Source: Flammula alnicola (taxonomy: Eukaryota; Basidiomycota; Agaricomycetes; Agaricales; Strophariaceae). From it: a stretch of 64,000 bases of DNA. Position numbers and translations under genes: made by a program. The notes beneath the pieces are model-generated. The model worked only from the letters and a program-made list of their open reading frames with translations. It did no database searches and was not told where the DNA came from. The stretch spans positions 124,001-188,000 of the forward strand of contig JADNRV010000091.1 of NCBI GenBank assembly GCA_015499995.1, written 5' to 3'. The stretch's first letter is position 1. Every line of letters starts with the position of its first letter. Below are positions 46,520 to 57,992 of the stretch, in pieces.

Positions 46520-49500
46520 CTATAATGCATCTCCCTTAACTTTTTTGCGTTTGCTCTTTTTCGCCAAAGGAGCCACTACTTCATCACCATCAGCCTCTTC
46601 TGCTTTCCGCTTTGAGGCAGCAGGTTTAGAACTTTTTGATGGAGTATCTCCATTGGGGGGTTCGGACATACGAACAATCTGTTCACACATCTTCTGCAGA
46701 GCGGCAGATGCTTTGAAGCTAGAAACTTTAAGCTTTTGTTGTAATGCTTTCCAAGCCTTTGGTTCCCAAACTGACGGGATTGTCGTAGGAGCAATACGTT
46801 TGGTTTGTCGAACCGACAGTAGCCCGAGCTTAAACAACTCCTTCATTTGTGCTGCTGTCAGCCTACCCTTTTCAGAACAGGAGTCATCGGCGAGCTCGAG
46901 GAGGAGCCCTGATAACAGGGGCATGAATGCAGCTGCTTCGTCGTCTCGTTCGGTCTAACGGTTATGATTAGCGGATAAGCATACAAAAATAATAACGGAA
47001 CACACCATCGATGGCAGGAGGCTGACAAGCAATTCGAGAAGCTGAAGAATTTGACATTGACGATACGCATTAATAGCCTTCCTGGAGAGGTCAAGGAGAT
47101 CTTGACGCAGATTCCATGCCTGCACCGGGAAGCGTCGAATAAAGTCTTGGAAGAAGTGCGAGTTGAGGGAAGAGTTCTTTCGTGTTGCAAAATCCACAAG
47201 TGAATGCTTGTAAAGGTCGAGTAGCGAATCCTCTGCTTTCAGGTGTACTAGGATTTTGGAGACGTAGACACTGCACAAGCTGAGAACCGCCAAAAAGTCC
47301 GACGAATGAGACTTCCTTGCTTGGATGTGTAGGTTTGTGGCAATAACGACAACTTGTTCCGCGTCAACCTCAGTGGGGACTTCCTTTGGCTTGCCGAAAC
47401 GCGATCGGAGGATGCCCCTTGCTTTATCCGCCAGCTGTCGTTCATCTTGACCAGAGCCAGATACAATATCTGTGAGAGGAGTGATCAAACGGAGGACAAG
47501 GGGGTTGGAAGGTTGTTTCTTGAGGTAAGTATCAACAAGGTCGAGAACACGGTTCTTAAAATGTGTGGCTTCTCGCTGGACGTCAATGTCTAGCGAACGA
47601 GTAGAGTAAGATCATGACGACTGGGGATGCAGGAGAATATAAACTACTCACTTTTGCCCGATTTCTTTTCGTTGGCGCGAGAACGGAACACTTGGGCGAG
47701 CTGCTCGTCTATTGCCATCATCTGGTCGTCGTCCATTAGTTCTTCCTCCTCGCTATCTGTCTCGCCTGTAGCTGGCTCAATGCCATTTACTCGCAGAGCT
47801 TCTTCGATCTTGCTCCTTAGTTCCAGATCAGCCTCTTCCGCATTGCTGTCATCTCCGGAACCTTCTCCGTCGCTTTCGTCACTATCCTCGTCGGATGGGA
47901 TTCGCCACCGTCCTCCTCGTCCTCCTCATCCTCATCCTCATCCTCGTCCACGTCATCCATGTCTCGTCCTCGTCTTCAACGAGTTGGGATGGGTTTCGTC
48001 GTTCTAATTGCTAAGAGAAAAAGTTAATTCTGTTCATACTTGTTCGATGAGAATGGCTTACCGTCACGATGAGATCTATCGTCGTACTTTTGACGGAGCC
48101 AGATAGCAAAGAAAAAACTTGGTTGCCCACAGTTCGCAGGTATGCTGTTGACTTTTCCAAGAAGCCAATGATAGTGTCAACGAGGACATCGACTGGCTCC
48201 TCAGTCGGCTCCTCTGGCACATCCTTCGCCTTTTTATCCTTCTTTTTGCTGTCTGTCAAGAACATTCGCGACGCAGCGTCAATGCAAGTCTACAGCCAAA
48301 TGAGTATCTGTAACAGGAATGTAAGATATGAACTCTAACCTCCAAGGCATCTGGATCCATGCTTTCCTCGGTGTCATCAGTGCAATAGTGCTGAAGAAGA
48401 GTGCCGAGCAAAAGTAACTCGGCTCCTTTCACAGACTCCTGTTGGTCGTTCGATATCTAAGAACCATTGAGCATTAAAATTCAACAATGGGTCAGGTTCC
48501 ATCTACCTTTTGCAGATTTGCAATGGTTTCACGAGCCTTGGCCTGGAGAGCGGCCTCTTCTTCGTCTATCTCAATTAGAAGTGTGGCATGCTTCTTGTCG
48601 TTTTCGAGCTGTTCTATGGTAGATAAGACTTTGGATATCCAGAATTCACCGTCCGACGCCATTGCCGTGACTTTAGTTGACTTGTCATCTTATCAGAAGT
48701 CGGTAAGGTCCAATTATATGCGGGTAGAAAAGACAGCCTACCATGCTTGACAACTGTGGTTTGACTGCCGAGGTCACTTAGACATGTCAACAACCGATTG
48801 CGACAAGTTTGGCGAAGGTCGTCCGAGAACGCGGGATTGGGTATTGTGCGGAGCTGTATAATTCCATGAGCCACGCAAAAGGCACCAAAGACATAGGACT
48901 GACAGGAGCGATAGGGCTTTTAGAAGATTTCTTCTTGACGATGAACAGGCCATGAACGACAAGCCAGTCGAGGATTGACTGAATCCATCCGTCCTCCTTG
49001 GGTAGTTTTCCATTGCGGAGCAAAGCACCCAGTTGCTCGATGACCCACGCCCGCCGTGTATTTGTGGCGGTAATATCAACGCTGTTCCGCGACGACCAAA
49101 GTCAGTTTGTAAGGCGACGTAACATAAACTTTATTGACTCACGATTTCAGATCAGTTTCATCAATTAAAGACAGCAGATGGTCAATGTAGCTCTGGACTC
49201 CCTTTGCGTCCAGGGAAGACAGGATGGAATTGACCGTTTTTGTTTTAGTCAACTTGTCAAACTGCTGACTGCCATTGGGTCCAGTAAGCTGCAGGATAAG
49301 AGCAAAGCCTAACTGGGGTTTGTCGTTGACGAAGGCTTGGACTTCTGTCGCCTGTAGTCGCAAAAAAAAAATGAGGAATCATCACCACTGATGGTAAGAA
49401 AATAGCAACCGTTTGTTGAGCAACTTTGTGGAGGTATCTGTCTTTATTTGACAAGTGATTTATCCAAGACCGCATGAAATTCTTCGTAAAAAGCATCGGC

Positions 49501-50773
49501 ATGCTATCTTCCGTGACTCTCTTCAACGCTTTTTGGAAAACTTGGAAACCCCAGTACTTGCGCTGAGCGGATGAGGTCGACGAAAAGAGCGACTCTAACG
49601 GAAACAAACGTGGCTTTAGAGCTTCAAATATCCGGAATTGACATGACTTACCGTCAATCACCACTCTGAAGAAGTCCTGGAAGGATCCTTTAGCAGGTTT
49701 CTGAGAATTGGGACCCGGCAACATCTGGTCAAGAATAATATCCCAAGCGAAGTTCAGTTGAGGTTTCCACGATCCACTTGGTGTTTTGCTGGAATCTTTC
49801 ATTCCGTCCTCATCCGTGGCCGATTCCTAAGTAAATGTCAGGATATGCGCAAATTTAAGCAAAGAATCGCAGACCTTCAAGATGCGCGATACAGTGGAAA
49901 GGTTTGCTGAGCTGAGGAGATCAGGGTTCTTGAAGGCAGGTGAAACGAGCAACTTCCAGTTGCTGTCGGGATAATAGTCCTGTAATTTCAGAGCCAACGC
50001 GACCTTCTCAGTCGACCATGCCGCGTTCGTTTGGAATAATAACTTGAGCGTCTTTTCCACAGCTTCCTCTTTCCATGCAGCGTCGGAGCCGTGTAGCGCG
50101 TCTACCGCCAAACTAATGGCGAACCATGCGCTCTCACGTAACCACGACTTTTTTTCTCCCAATTCCAGAAGTTGAGAAATAACTTGCTCGAAGCTATCCG
50201 CCGATGAGGTTGAAGTGGACGATGATGCTGAACTGGCCAGAGGATTTGTTCGTACGATAAGACCGGATTGAACGACGGACATGATTCCGAATAGTTGAGC
50301 AAAAAGAATATCGCGCTCTTCTTGGCCGGTCATAGATCCCTGATTTTTGGTACTCTCCACGATGAGGCCGAGTATTTGAGAACATGTGACGGTGTTTATG
50401 CGAGACAAAAGCTACAGAGAGTAGGAGCGGTATTTAAGTTAGAAAATACATAAGTATTTCCGGACAATACGCACCTCGGTAAGACCAACAGCGAAGCCCA
50501 ATCTACTCTGCTCTCTGGAGCTTGCCAGTCCCCTAACAAGCCTTCTTATAGAATAAGAGACATCCTGGGCGTTTAACAGGTCCAGTCCATCCGATTGGAA
50601 GTTGGTTCCTCTTCGTCGTCTTCGTCGTCCGATCCCGAGGTGCCTGGTGTAGCCTTTTGTGCGAATTGCGTTTGAAATTGCTCAAGCGCTCCAACTAGTT
50701 TAACGGACGCGTCTATGCGCTCCTTCTTCGACACTGACGAGAGGTGCCAGAAGAGAGGGAGAGTCGTGGACAT
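46520..50773 (-). CDS. POL5: Pol5/MYBBP1A-like nucleolar protein
   Basis: Homologue of yeast Pol5 and human MYBBP1A, nucleolar HEAT-like proteins required for rRNA synthesis and 60S assembly; despite the name, no polymerase activity is expected. The start MSTTLPLFWHLSSVSKKERI at 50773 is the typical family N-terminus, followed by a short acidic stretch (GSDDEDDEEEPTS). Then RRLVRGLASSREQSRLGFAV, LTELLSRINTVTCSQILGLI and EERDILFAQLFGIMSVVQSG, then long helical-repeat exons. An acidic domain (about 47690-47960) precedes more helices and a lysine-rich end, LAKKSKRKKVKGDAL, at 46520. About ten introns. One C is missing near 47898 (expected GESPSDEDSDES). Tail-to-tail with MSH3. Confidence 0.88.
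47909..47949. repeat. Trinucleotide tract encoding the POL5 acidic domain
   Basis: TCCTC/ATC units repeat on the plus strand, reading GAG/GAT/GAC (Glu/Asp) on the coding strand. Such tracts are prone to length change and to assembly error. Confidence 0.85.
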
Positions 50774-51241
50774 TCTGTTCTAAAGTTCACCCCGCCGTAC
50801 AAGCCTCATAACTTTTTTTCTGAGGCTCTGATCGCAAATGATGGGCGTGCTTGGTCTGAAGGGCCGAGACAAACAATGCCACACTTCGCGATCTCGAGAA
50901 GTTAGAACGCGCGCGTCCGTACGCGACGCACGTAGATGTGGCGCGTCGTCGACTTGGATTGTTGGACTAACAACTTCGACCTTCGCGTTCCGAATAACAG
51001 TGCAACTACCACTAGATGTAAATTGTTCGTTCTTATACATCCTGGGGAAGACTATGGAGAGCAAACTTGACTAAGGTGAAGACAGAAGAGAACGATTAAT
51101 ACGCAATAACAACTTGAAGTAGTAAAAGAAAGCGCATGATGGTTAACGATAATATATGTAAAGAAAAGGCTTTCCATGCTGTCTAGTTCTTCAATCTTCT
51201 AAATAGGTTTCTGTCGGACGCCTCCTTGGCTAAAGATTTTA
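50774..51241. other. Intergenic, POL5 promoter side
   Basis: 467 bp with no supported gene. The first 200 bp are G+C-richer and contain several ACGCG/CGCGC motifs (50905-50950), possibly a promoter element such as an MBF-like ACGCG site. That reading is inference. Confidence 0.4.
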
Positions 51242-52208
51242 TCACTCATAATGAGTAAAATGCCCAGGAACCCCAAGCCTACACTTCTCGCAATTGGCTC
51301 TCGGGCCGAACACAACGCGTCGCTTTGAGTGAGACGCAAGCTGGGCGTACGAGTTCGCAGGAGAGATGACCATGGGCACCGGGCTGAAGGACGGAGGCGT
51401 CGACGGCCTCTGAGGTGTGGGATATCCCAGCCCGCCTCCGCCTCCACCACCATGGTATTGCTGGTGGGATGGGTGCATGGTGTTAACTGGGGTAGCAGGC
51501 AGAACATTTATCAGGGGAGGCATCGCAGTGGCTTGCATCTTTTCTGAATAACGCGTCGCATAAGGATGTCGGTGTGGCGCGTGCTGTGGTGGTGGGTACT
51601 GCTGCTGCTGCTCTTGTTGTTGTAGTCCAGGATCAGAATGGGAATTGAATAAAGACGTATGGAGATGCGCAAGCTGTGGTCTTCCTTCTTCCGGACTATC
51701 CTGCATACCACCATTCTCTTCAGAATCCATAGCCTGAAAAAAAAAAAGTAGAACGACGTCCCATCAGTCAAATGCGGAACCCAATGAACGAGAAGGTAAC
51801 ACGCGAACCATATCAACATCGCCCTCCTCTCCACCTTCACTGTTACTTCCAAGAGCAGCTTGTTCCTCCTGAGGTAAGAAAGGTTTATGAGGATCCGAAG
51901 GCTGGTAAATGGGACTATCAATCGTCAACCCTCCTGCACGCTGGACCCAGTCCTCAGACCCCTGCCGACTGCTGTTCGCAGAGCTATGACTAAGATGCCG
52001 TCTGTTAAATTCACCAATCGCCAACGAGGGGCGTTTCTACAAAAAGCAACCAACAAAAAATGAAATGTCAGTCAGAGTGCGACCTCCTTTCCGCTTCTTC
52101 TCCTCCTTGTTCGGTTCAGAAGAAACTAAAACAAGAGAAACGTACTAAAGGACGGTCTCCAGGACCTTCATCGCCCTCAGGCGAACGCGCTCTCTTGCCA
52201 GGGTTCAT
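51242..52208 (-). CDS. Unknown protein with conserved CxxC tail
   Basis: Three exons. The start MNPGKRARSPEGDEGPGDRP at 52208 has a nuclear-localisation-like KRAR. Exon 2 (52040-51760) gives IGEFNRRHLSHSSANSSRQG, EDWVQRAGGLTIDSPIYQPS and an acidic end. Exon 3 holds poly-Gln (QQQEQQQQ), poly-Gly (seven residues) and Pro/Ser-rich sequence. The last 25 residues form a sharply different, Cys-containing tail: KRRVVFGPRANCEKCRLGVP and GHFTHYE. It has one CxxC and downstream His residues, the look of a small zinc-binding or recognition motif. I believe this tail recurs in other fungi but know no function. Protein about 280 residues, otherwise disordered; perhaps a transcription regulator. Confidence 0.6.
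51597..51625. repeat. CTG/TTG tract encoding poly-Gln
   Basis: A run of CTG, CTT and TTG triplets that reads as Gln-rich sequence (with one Glu) on the coding strand of the CxxC-tail gene. Confidence 0.85.
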
Positions 52209-52719
52209 TGGTATATGGCGCAGGTTTCGAAACGATGGAGAGAAATAAGAGCAGTGGGAGGAGTCGTTCTCCATCATGTGGATCATGATGGCCTGGAATA
52301 ACTCTGCTGGCCGACAAAGAACAAGAACTTGGGGCCTATGCGCAGGACATGTGGTTGAGTTGTCAAAAGGACACCAAGGACAAAGATGAGAGTCTGTTTC
52401 CGAGGTCACATTGTGTGTGCTTGGCGCGAAGACGTCCTGCCGCCATTGTGGCCGATCACTTATATTTACACCCAGTCCGGAGTCATTCACTCAAAAACTC
52501 TTTTGTCTACGAAAAGTGCGCAGGTGTATATAAGCAAGAAATCATTACATGGTCATTTTACAAACGCCTATCAAAAGCGAGTTGGGGATATTTTCAAGTG
52601 AGCAGAGCGTTACAGGTATTTTACAACACCCACTGGCAGGTCTAAGCAACGGCGGATTTTCTATAAATTTCTACAATGAAGCAGCCAGATGACGAGGTGG
52701 TGAAGAGCAAGTCCATCCT
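52209..52719. other. Intergenic spacer
   Basis: Promoter of the CxxC-tail gene and 3' flank of trehalose phosphorylase. Minus-strand frame 52116-52490 extends the CxxC-tail gene upstream without a stop, so its true start could be earlier. No other gene seen. Confidence 0.4.
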
Positions 52720-55588
52720 TCATCCTTGCATTTGCAATCCACCGCGAGGCAACCTGGGTTCGCCCTCGACATACTCCTCGCCGGTCTCTGCGCGAAGCAT
52801 GTCGTTCAACCACGCACCGTTAGGCTTGATCTTGATACCGCGGTGATACATAACGGCCAAGTACAACCAAGCAGCAGCATTTCCGACAGTGGAGACCTCA
52901 TCCGAGACGTGGGTCTTCGCATATTGGCTCATCTTCCTGTACAGAGCCTCATCGGTGTAGAGGTCGTAGAGGTGGTCCGCAACGGCTTCGTTGTCTCCAG
53001 GAGTGGTCAAATATCCGGATTTGCCATGCTCGATCTGGAGAGGAATGCCTCCAGTGCGGGAGGCGATGACGGGCTTGCCGGCGTGAAGAGCCTCAGAAAC
53101 CTTAACTTCGAAACCTTCGCGAGTAGAGAGCTGGAGTGCAATTCGGGAGTTGGCCATTAACGCGTTGAGCACTGCAGCATATCGATTCAGTATAGTTCAA
53201 CTTGCTGTAAGGAACGAGAATAAGACATACGTTGGTCACTGGGAGGGAGCCTCATAACAACGATATCCTTAGCATAAATATTGTACCGTGGGCTAGCAAT
53301 CAGTTGCATGACTTGATCGTAGATGATGCTGGCATCGGGGTCATCGACGGCCCCGTGACCACAGAGTAACAACTGAGGATATTCATCCTCTGACAAGTCT
53401 GGAGACTTTTCTTTTAGGAGGTTGCGGAACCTGAAGTAGGAATCAACGACGTTCGGAATACCTGATGCAACGGCGTGTCAAAAAGCATATGAGTCCACTG
53501 AAGAAAAAACCCTACCCTTAGCAGGATCGAAACGAGCGACTTGAATAACGTAGTCACGATCTGGCCAGTTAAGCTCATTCATCTTCTCCTTAGCGCACAA
53601 GCTGCGGAACTCTCCCATGTAGTATTGAGAATCCCTAACCAATCATAAGACAATGAAAAACGTATAGTATAATCAGACAGTCACTCACCAAGGGTCAAGC
53701 TCCTTGTTGAGACCGTCGAGCCTGGTAGAGGGTTGTTTAGAAGAGAATAGCATGCTGAATGAGATCAATGCATACCAGTCAGTAGCAGCACCAAGAAGGG
53801 CAAGCTTTTCAACAGGGACATCGCTGGGTACGAATTTGCTGACAGGGTGACCTAGCACAAATTAGGATCGGCTAGGGGCCTCTGAAATTTGGAACTCACT
53901 GATGAAGAGATCGGCTAGTTGGATGTTGTTCCAGAGGTATTTCCAGACTTCCTCCTGAGGAGATCCTGCAACATGGACGAGATCGCTTCGGATTTCGATG
54001 TGAGAGCGATAAACTATGGGGAGCTCTGGTCGAATCCTTTTGATGAGGGGAATCAGTCCAGGCATTTGAGGATCATCTATGAAGGAATCAGACTTCGAAG
54101 CAAAGAAAAAGCAATTACGCGGGTGACTGACCGATAAAGGCAACATCAACTCCTCCTGGAGCAAGGGGTCCACCCTCAGATGTCCAGCGCAATCCGTTCT
54201 TCAGAATCCAGGCATCAAAGCCGTCTTTCGCTTCTTGAGTAAGACGAAGGTCGGGAGAAGCAACTCCTTGCAGGATGTTGTGGTTGTTCTTTGTGGTACG
54301 GAACACACTTGGAGATGGGTTTGGAACATACCTAGAGAAAGAAAGATGAGAACGAGAAAATGTTTAGTTGGGCAACTAACCAGGCAGCATCAACATCGAG
54401 CGCCGTCAAGAATCTGATTAACGCGTGACGCATCTGGATAAAAATAGATATTTAGAGTTTGTGGATTTATTTTTAGATATCAGAAAACGTACAAGCGCGA
54501 CACCACCTGCGAAAAGCTGTAAATCTTATAGTTCATAACCGGACAACAAGAGCCACGTACCTCCTTGAGGGGTCGAAGAGAAGAAACCAATCTTGACCTT
54601 CTTCTCGCGCAATTCATCAGCAAGTTTGATAACCGCGTTCCATGTCCTTGAAGTCGAGGGTAAATAAATGGTATGAGCGAGAATAGCCGCGGGTTTTACC
54701 TAGGACCAACAGTGGCTTTGTATTCATCGAGATCGTCAAGCAAGTGAACTTTTCCGCCGGAGTCAACCGTGACCTGATTACGGGGTCCGATGCTGAGTCG
54801 TGGATTATTGCCTGGACCGAAGTGCATCAAACATTTACGTGCGGCCGAATCGGCTTGTTCATCTAAAGTTCGGGGTATGGGAAGACGGCCAGAAACGCCT
54901 GCTTGTAATCCAGACATGGCCGTCAGGTGCGCGGAATCGACATAGACGGTGGGAGTCTCAGCGCCAGATGGTACATAGGATCCGGTGGTCGACGAGATGC
55001 GGTGCTTAATGTTGGGCCTAGTGATGGAGTCGGTATGGTAAGGCTTGATGTTAAAAACATATGGCACGATATCCATGTCCAACCAGAGGCGAGTGCACAC
55101 GTTTGGAGACTATATGACGAGTGTCAATTTTGCTGTCAAAATGAAGACCGCGAAGGATATTACCTCCTTGAGTAAGGACAAAGTTACACCTGCACCCAAG
55201 AACTTGCACAAGTGGCCGATGGAGAACTTGCGGAGTGTCTGCAGGACATATTGCTCGATCTCCTTTGCATTTTTCTCCGGGTTGTTTGGGTTGAAGCCGA
55301 GGACCGAAGAGGCGAAATCGGTGCTGTAGACTGAGTCGTGGATGGAGACAGCGATCTCATATTGGGTATTGTTGTTGATCACCGCGCCGGCGACGGCAGC
55401 CCACATAGGCTGGGAAGGAAGAATGGGATATCAAGGAGGCATCGCGATGAAGATAGCGCAATCGAACGTACGGTAAGGCTAGCGAAGGTGGCGGTAACAT
55501 GGGGCTTCTTCGCGTCGACTGCAGACGAAAGTCTACGCCTGACCGCCGCGGACGGAACGGATTCAAAGGGGAAGGAGAGATGGGCCAT
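52720..55588 (-). CDS. Trehalose phosphorylase (GT4, mushroom type)
   Basis: Retaining enzyme that reversibly splits trehalose with phosphate to glucose and alpha-glucose 1-phosphate; cytosolic storage-sugar metabolism. It matches the known mushroom trehalose phosphorylases along its whole length (about 735 residues) and is also related to Neurospora CCG-9. The start MAHLSFPFESVPSAAVRRRL is at 55588. Landmarks: INNNTQYEIAVSIHDSVYST, CTRLWLDMDIVPYVFNIKPY, HTDSITRPNIKHRISSTTGS, FGPGNNPRLSIGPRNQVTVD, NNHNILQGVASPDLRLTQEA, LPIVYRSHIEIRSDLVHVAG, SPQEEVWKYLWNNIQLADLF, QLLLCGHGAVDDPDASIIYD, and the GT4 donor-site block STREGFEVKVSEALHAGKPV. About twelve introns. All exons join cleanly. The gene ends LQMQG at TGA 52720-52722. 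Divergent from the TFIIB-fold gene. Confidence 0.95.
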
Positions 55589-55640
55589 GATCGTGGTAGG
55601 AGAGACGGGGAAGGGGAAGGGGGACAGGTTATATAGCAAT
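55589..55640 (-). promoter_or_regulatory. Candidate core promoter of trehalose phosphorylase
   Basis: On the coding strand, CTATATAACC (TATA-like, near 55627-55636) is followed by a long CT-rich tract and then the ATG at 55588. A TATA box with a pyrimidine block is the layout of strongly expressed fungal genes. The spacing of about 42 bp implies a very short leader. Confidence 0.4.
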
Positions 55641-55876
55641 AATAGAATGGGGTGGGGTTTGGAAGCCTTAACCGCAAATGGTAGCAAGCATGTTCACCAC
55701 GAGCAAGATCTTCTCCAGTCTCACTCGATAAATTCCAACCAACTTTAGCGCAAAATTATGTGAATTCAGGTGAATTCCTGCTAATACCTCCCACGTGATC
55801 CGTACTACTCTCAGACACGTGCACCGCCTCTCTTGCCGGGTATTCATCTTCACCTATCCCTCTCCCACATACCATC

Positions 55877-57992
55877 ATGCCTGTGAGATGTATTCATTGT
55901 GGTGCCTCCACTATTTGGGACGATTCTGTCGGCTCTGCTGTCTGCACCTCATGTGGTTCTCTTGCAGACCCATCTCAGTCAGTTCTCACTTCATCCCAGT
56001 ACGGAAATCAGAATGATACCACCGAACCTTCCCTTTGGGATTCTTCTGCTTCTACCACCCTCAAAAGTCTCCGAAAAGGCAACAACTGGGATCTTGCAGG
56101 GCAAGGCAAAGAATCGAGGGACAGAAAGAATGCAGTAAGTGGTCTTGATGATCCTTCTCACCACATCCATTGTTAATCTGTCTATCTCACCCTCTATCTT
56201 TACGCGCTCCTTGTCCCACTATCATCGTCATTACACTGACTCTTTTTGTTAGTATGCAACCGCCGAATTCATTAAATCTCTCGCGGTGTCACTTAACGCC
56301 ACCGGTCTATCACCGCGCGCTATCACTCTCTTCAACCAAGTAAAGTCCGCCTCTCATTTCCGGTGGGGTCAGAAATCCCGGAGCGTGGCGGCAGCATGTC
56401 TCGCCATCGCGTTGCGCGAGTCAAACCGGCCAGACTCTATTCGTGACATCGCGTCCATCCTCAAGGTCCAACCTGCCTCTGTCTCACGCGAGTTCATGTC
56501 CATCACTTCCACGCTCAAACTCTCCTTAACTCTTATTGATCCTTCCGTGCACATATCCACGCTTCAGAACCACCTTGTTTCTGCACTCAAGGATCAACAA
56601 CAGTCCGGACTGCCCGCCTCTCTCGTAAAGTTTCTCCAAGCGCTTTGTTTGCGCTCCGCTGCTAAGACCGCAACTTCATTATGCCAGGTTCTTGCGCGTC
56701 TGAGTCCAGGCCACGATGTGTTGCGTTTGCCTGTGCCTCCCACTGCCTGCGGTATATTCATATTAGCCTTGGAAGCAGAAAATAGAGCTGCCCTAAATCC
56801 GTTGGGAGACCTCGCACAATGTCTGGGATCCCGATGCCATGCTGCGAAGAGCGTCGTCATGGCACGCTACAAAACCGTTCAAGATGAAATTGCGTCTTGG
56901 ATAGAGAGGGTACCATGGCTCGACAAATACGAAACCAAAAATGGACGCGCAAAAGTCTCCAAACGGCTCGTTGTTGCACGAGGCTTAAAAGACGTTATAC
57001 AATTCCAAGAAGAAATCTGGCAGCAACAAACAAAGCCTTCACTCGAGCTTGAACTAAACGATGACGAAAGTAAAGCTGACGAAGAGGACGAATCTACACA
57101 ATCTCTAGGGATCGCGCCTCCACCGCATAAACGACCGAAGCTAAACCATGCTTTGACACAAGCTACTCGTTTCCTTCTGGACCCTCTTGGTGGATCGATA
57201 TCGTCTATGTTATCAGTGCCATCAAAATCAAATCAAACGACATTGCCCTCCGATTATCCACCGTCTCGCCTGCCGTTAGCAATGTACATCCTCACAAATT
57301 CCTCCTTCTCGTTAAGCCGCCGACCACCTACACGACTTCAGCTTCTCGCTTTGGATCGCGGTGGGGTAGACGAAGAACACATACCGGACGAGGAGCTCTT
57401 TTCTGAGGGGGAATTCGAGAAACTACTTAGAGGAGAAGACGAGATCCAGATTCTACGACAAACTTTTGGATGGAAAGAAGGGCAAGACGATAACGACAAT
57501 GCGGACAAGGCTTCCACTAGCAAACCGTCCCGTAAGGCGAGAAATAAACGTACCATCGACAATGTAAATATCGACGCCAATGCCGAGGAGGAAATTCTGA
57601 GCGGATCTGCTTTGCGTCCACGGAAGAAGTCGCGTCTTAATATGGAAGCACTCGCCCAGTTCTTGGCTAGCGATGATGATCGTAATGAGCATTCAGGCGA
57701 GGACGGCATCGATATCAGCATGATGGGTTTAGAAGAGGTGGTCGACCCGTCTGATATCGACGAAGACGTGAATTACGATAACAGCCGTATGTACGACTAC
57801 AACGAGGACCAAGGCGACGCCAGCATCATCGTCGAGACGAGTCCTTCTCCTCACCGCCATCCACAAACGAATGTACGGGATACCCGGAGAGACGACGATG
57901 CAGACGAGGAAGTCGTTCTCGACAACTGGCGCCCACCGACACCAGAACCTTCAGGAGGACTAGATTCGCGTTACGAAGAAGAGTACGACTAA
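55877..57992 (+). CDS. TFIIB-type zinc-ribbon/cyclin-fold protein (Brf-like)
   Basis: Probable general transcription factor of the TFIIB/Brf superfamily. MPVRCIHCGASTIWDDSVGS with AVCTSCGSL is a zinc ribbon (CxxC...CxxC). An intron at about 56135-56251 precedes YATAEFIKSLAVSLNATGLS. Cyclin-like repeats follow: AITLFNQVKSASHFRWGQKS, RSVAAACLAIALRESNRPDS, IRDIASILKVQPASVSREFM, matching TFIIB-fold helices ('A.c.yiacr....p.tl.ei'). The second half has weaker cyclin-like helices. From about residue 410 it shows DEEHIPDEELFSEGEFEKLL, then a disordered acidic tail of 190 residues. It is divergent from both TFIIB and canonical Brf1 and lacks a clear B-reader. Total about 650 residues. Brf1/Brf2 identity is uncertain. 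Head-to-head with trehalose phosphorylase (288 bp). Confidence 0.7.
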
